A DNA stretch of 8,261 nucleotides, from positions 1 through 8,261 of the forward strand of contig CANCBK010000072.1 in the NCBI GenBank assembly GCA_947374315.1, in the 5' to 3' direction. Below, piece by piece: positions 6,379 to 8,261 of this stretch. Within the stretch, counting starts at the first letter, position 1. Each line of letters starts with the position of its first letter. Source of the stretch: Burkholderiaceae bacterium. GTDB lineage: Bacteria > Pseudomonadota > Gammaproteobacteria > Burkholderiales > Burkholderiaceae. Made by a program: the position numbers and the translations under genes. A model generated the notes under the pieces. It saw only the letters and a program-made list of their open reading frames with translations, made no database searches and was not told the DNA's origin.

Positions 6379-7318
6379 TTTTTCTATCCCAAGCTTGAGT
6401 GGCAGCTAGCAGCCACTCAGCCATGGTGATTGCTTTTCCTTCGGGAAGATTTCTCAATCCCAAATAGCTTGCGGCTTTGCGCAATTCATACAATGCCCGC
6501 TTCTCATCTTGAGTATCAATCGGCGTAGCTAAAGTTTGCTTACTCAATTTTTCACCATGCTCATCCAGCACGAGTGGTAAGTGTAGATAGGCGGGGGTTT
6601 GATACCCCAGTAATTTTTGCAGATGAATTTGGCGTGCGGTATTACTTAGTAAATCTTCGCCACGCACTACATGCGTGATGCCTTGCTGGGCATCGTCTAC
6701 AACTACGGCGAGTTGATAGGTAGATAAGCCGTCACGTCGACGTAAAACAAAGTCACCTACTGCTGTATTCAGATGTTGGTGCTGCTTCCCTAATGCAAGA
6801 TCCTCAAATTCAATCGTGAGATCAGGTGGAATGGCTAGCCTCCAGGCGATTTCTGCGGAGCCATGACCAAGATTTTTTGCGGCATGTATTTCCTGGGGTC
6901 GACAGGTGCCTGGGTAAACGATTTCTTGGTTTCGGGGCGTGGAGATTCCCAGCCCTTCCAGGGTGTTGACTATCGTTTGGCGAGAACAGGCACAGGAATA
7001 TATCCATTGGAGGCTATTTAAGCGCTCTAGAGCCTTTTGGTAGCGTTCTTGATGTCTTGACTGCCAGCTTGGCTCCTCATCCCAGGAGAGGCCGCAGGCG
7101 AGTAATTGGCGCATGATTTCTGTATCGACCCCCGGAATACACCGAGGTATATCTAAATCTTCAATTCTGAGGAGCCATTTCCCCTGATTTTTGCGGGCAT
7201 CTAGCCAACTCCCTAGTGCTGCAACTAGCGATCCTGCATGAAGAGGGCCGGTGGGCGAGGGGGCAAATCGCCCGCGATAGCCGTCAGCTGGGGATAAAGG
7301 GTTTTTGAGATTCGGCAC
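6365..7318 (-). CDS. gluQ: Glutamyl-Q tRNA(Asp) synthetase
   Basis: This 317-residue protein is a truncated paralogue of glutamyl-tRNA synthetase that keeps the catalytic domain and lacks the anticodon-binding domain. It activates glutamate and attaches it to queuosine at position 34 of tRNA-Asp. The class I HIGH equivalent is HAGS in PSPTGPLHAGSL (21-31), and the KMSKS equivalent is KLSKQ (257-261). RIEDLD (51-56) binds the glutamate region. A zinc site of the GluQ type is visible as C109, C111, Tyr135 and C139. Length agrees with the family (about 300). The start is GTG at 7318; the frame is open a little further up, but no other ATG, GTG or TTG lies before an in-frame TAA. Its start codon is 15 bases from the dnaE start, so its promoter must lie inside dnaE. 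Its presence implies that the organism makes or imports queuosine precursors. Confidence 0.94.
   Translation of the reverse strand: MPNLKNPLSPADGYRGRFAPSPTGPLHAGSLVAALGSWLDARKNQGKWLLRIEDLDIPRCIPGVDTEIMRQLLACGLSWDEEPSWQSRHQERYQKALERLNSLQWIYSCACSRQTIVNTLEGLGISTPRNQEIVYPGTCRPQEIHAAKNLGHGSAEIAWRLAIPPDLTIEFEDLALGKQHQHLNTAVGDFVLRRRDGLSTYQLAVVVDDAQQGITHVVRGEDLLSNTARQIHLQKLLGYQTPAYLHLPLVLDEHGEKLSKQTLATPIDTQDEKRALYELRKAASYLGLRNLPEGKAITMAEWLLAATQAWDRKIISS
6396..6419. repeat. 24-bp near-perfect palindrome in the 3' end of gluQ
   Basis: TGAGTGGC (6396-6403) and GCCACTCA (6412-6419) are perfect 8-bp inverted arms around AGCTAGCA, whose core GCTAGC is itself a palindrome. Only one symmetric pair mismatches across the 24 bp. 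It lies 17 bases past the helicase stop and inside the last 20 codons of gluQ. No T-run follows on either strand, so it is not a textbook terminator. It could still form an RNA hairpin at both mRNA 3' ends of this convergent overlap. Confidence 0.6.
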
Positions 7319-7321
7319 AGC

Positions 7322-7327
7322 TAAAAT
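7322..7327 (+). promoter_or_regulatory. Candidate -10 box immediately before dnaE
   Basis: TAAAAT has five of six matches to the -10 consensus and ends six bases before the dnaE ATG. A start at the usual distance would fall on the A of that ATG, giving a leaderless transcript. No convincing -35 is seen 16-18 bases upstream within gluQ, so confidence is low. Confidence 0.25.
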
Positions 7328-7333
7328 GATCTC

Positions 7334-8261
7334 ATGGCTTTACCCCGTTTTGTTCATCTGCGCGTCCATTCCGAGTTTTCTATTACGGATGGCATCGTTC
7401 GCATTGACGATGCCGTTGCTGCCGCTGAAAAAGATGGCATGGGGGCCTTGGCGCTCACCGATTTAAGTAATTTATTTGGTTTGGTGCGTTTTTATACTGC
7501 CGCACGCTCTGGCGGCATTAAGCCGATTGCTGGTGCTGATGTATGGATTAGCAATCCGCAAGACCCAGATCAACCGTATCGTTTATTGCTGCTAGTTCAG
7601 AATCATTCTGGCTATCTCAATCTCTGCCAATTACTCAGTAAAGCCTCTTTGGATAACCAGTCGCGTGGTCGCGCTGAGGTGGATTCCCAATGGTTTAGTG
7701 AGCCCGCCTCCAAAGCGGAAGATAAAGCGGCAAACAGAACCTTAGCCTATGGCCTGATTGCGCTTTCTGGAGGTCGCTGGGGCGATGTTGGGGTTGCGCT
7801 GCTAGCGGGCCAAGAAGAGCAGGCCAAAGCGGCAGCTACCCAGTGGGAAAAGTTATTTCCCGGAGCATTCTTCATTGAGGTGCAGCGTGGTGGTCATCCT
7901 CAGGATGAAAAACAACTTCAGCTTGCCTGCCACCTTGCTAGTGAGTTGGATTTGCCAATCGTTGCCACGCATCCTGTGCAGTTTATGCAGAAGAGCGATT
8001 TCATCGCCCACGAAGCGAGGGTGTGTATTGCAGAAGGCGAGTTATTGGGTAATCCGCGCCGCATAAAGAAATTTAATGACGAGCAATATTTTTTATCTCA
8101 AGAAGAGATGGAAAAACGCTTTGCGGATTTACCAGTCGCACTAGCGAATTCGGTAGAAATTGCTAAGCGCTGTAATCTTTCTTTAGTCCTGGGCCAACCG
8201 CGTCTGCCAGATTTTCCAACGCCACCAGGCATTACGCTCGACGATTATTTATTACAGCAAT
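7334..8261 (+). CDS. dnaE: DNA polymerase III subunit alpha (partial, N-terminal PHP region; continues past right edge)
   Basis: The 309 codons seen begin RFVHLRVHSEFS (5-16), the typical DnaE start, and continue through the PHP domain. Recognisable stretches are LALTDLSNLFGLVRFY, GGIKPIAGADV, NHSGYLNLCQLLSKA, LIALSGGRWGDVG, LPIVATHPVQF and ALANSVEIAKRCN, collinear with E. coli DnaE over its first 300 or so residues. The polymerase palm with its catalytic aspartates lies beyond the window. DnaE is the replicative polymerase subunit in the Pol III core; the PHP domain in proteobacteria is generally a degenerate phosphoesterase that binds the proofreading epsilon subunit. The TDL in TDLSNLFG lacks the His found in active PHP domains, as in E. 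coli (TDF). The ATG at 7334 has no clear Shine-Dalgarno. The gene is divergent from gluQ, with 15 bases between start codons. Confidence 0.96.
   Translation, partial: MALPRFVHLRVHSEFSITDGIVRIDDAVAAAEKDGMGALALTDLSNLFGLVRFYTAARSGGIKPIAGADVWISNPQDPDQPYRLLLLVQNHSGYLNLCQLLSKASLDNQSRGRAEVDSQWFSEPASKAEDKAANRTLAYGLIALSGGRWGDVGVALLAGQEEQAKAAATQWEKLFPGAFFIEVQRGGHPQDEKQLQLACHLASELDLPIVATHPVQFMQKSDFIAHEARVCIAEGELLGNPRRIKKFNDEQYFLSQEEMEKRFADLPVALANSVEIAKRCNLSLVLGQPRLPDFPTPPGITLDDYLLQQ

Noticed and set aside
1..8261. Mobile element, phage, defence system, CRISPR or structural RNA gene
   Set aside because: No transposase, integrase, terminal repeats, spaced direct repeats or tRNA-like folds were seen. Every gene is a recognisable metabolic, RNA or replication protein, so I find no support for a novel accessory system here.

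Overview
This 8.3 kb window looks like ordinary chromosomal DNA of a betaproteobacterium, most likely a Burkholderiales member with moderate GC such as Polynucleobacter. That placement rests on protein resemblance (a YdiJ-like FAD/Fe-S oxidase, a short-tailed RhlE, the gluQ and dnaE sequences) and on a near-balanced base composition judged by eye. It is inference; no database search was run. There is no mobile element, CRISPR array, tRNA or rRNA, and coding density is very high, with no gene-free stretch above 180 bases.

Left part (1-3297): a minus-strand pair reads leftward. A GntR/FCD-family regulator is followed, with a 4-base ATGA stop/start overlap, by a large FAD- and Fe-S-binding 2-hydroxyacid dehydrogenase that runs off the left edge. 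The AT-rich 179 bp upstream of the regulator is the only real intergenic region. It holds two near-identical 16-bp palindromic sites (ATTTTG-NNNN-CAAAAT type) that are good candidate operators for this regulator, one on each divergent promoter.

Middle part (3298-6378): the plus strand carries a class V PLP aminotransferase of the serine/alanine-glyoxylate type, a GlcG/HbpS-family small protein, and a RhlE-type DEAD-box RNA helicase starting at TTG only 6 bases after the GlcG-like stop. The first four genes (regulator, hydroxyacid oxidase, glyoxylate aminotransferase, GlcG-like protein) read as one divergent 2-hydroxyacid/glyoxylate unit. The oxidase would make a 2-oxoacid such as glyoxylate, and the aminotransferase would convert glyoxylate to glycine. 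The helicase is probably a passenger by position rather than by function.

Right part (6365-8261): gluQ (glutamyl-queuosine tRNA-Asp synthetase) lies on the minus strand. It overlaps the helicase tail-to-tail by 14 bases and contains a strong 24-bp near-palindrome in its 3' end. It is divergent from dnaE (DNA polymerase III alpha, N-terminal PHP part only), with just 15 bases between the two start codons. All genes appear intact where they lie fully inside the window.
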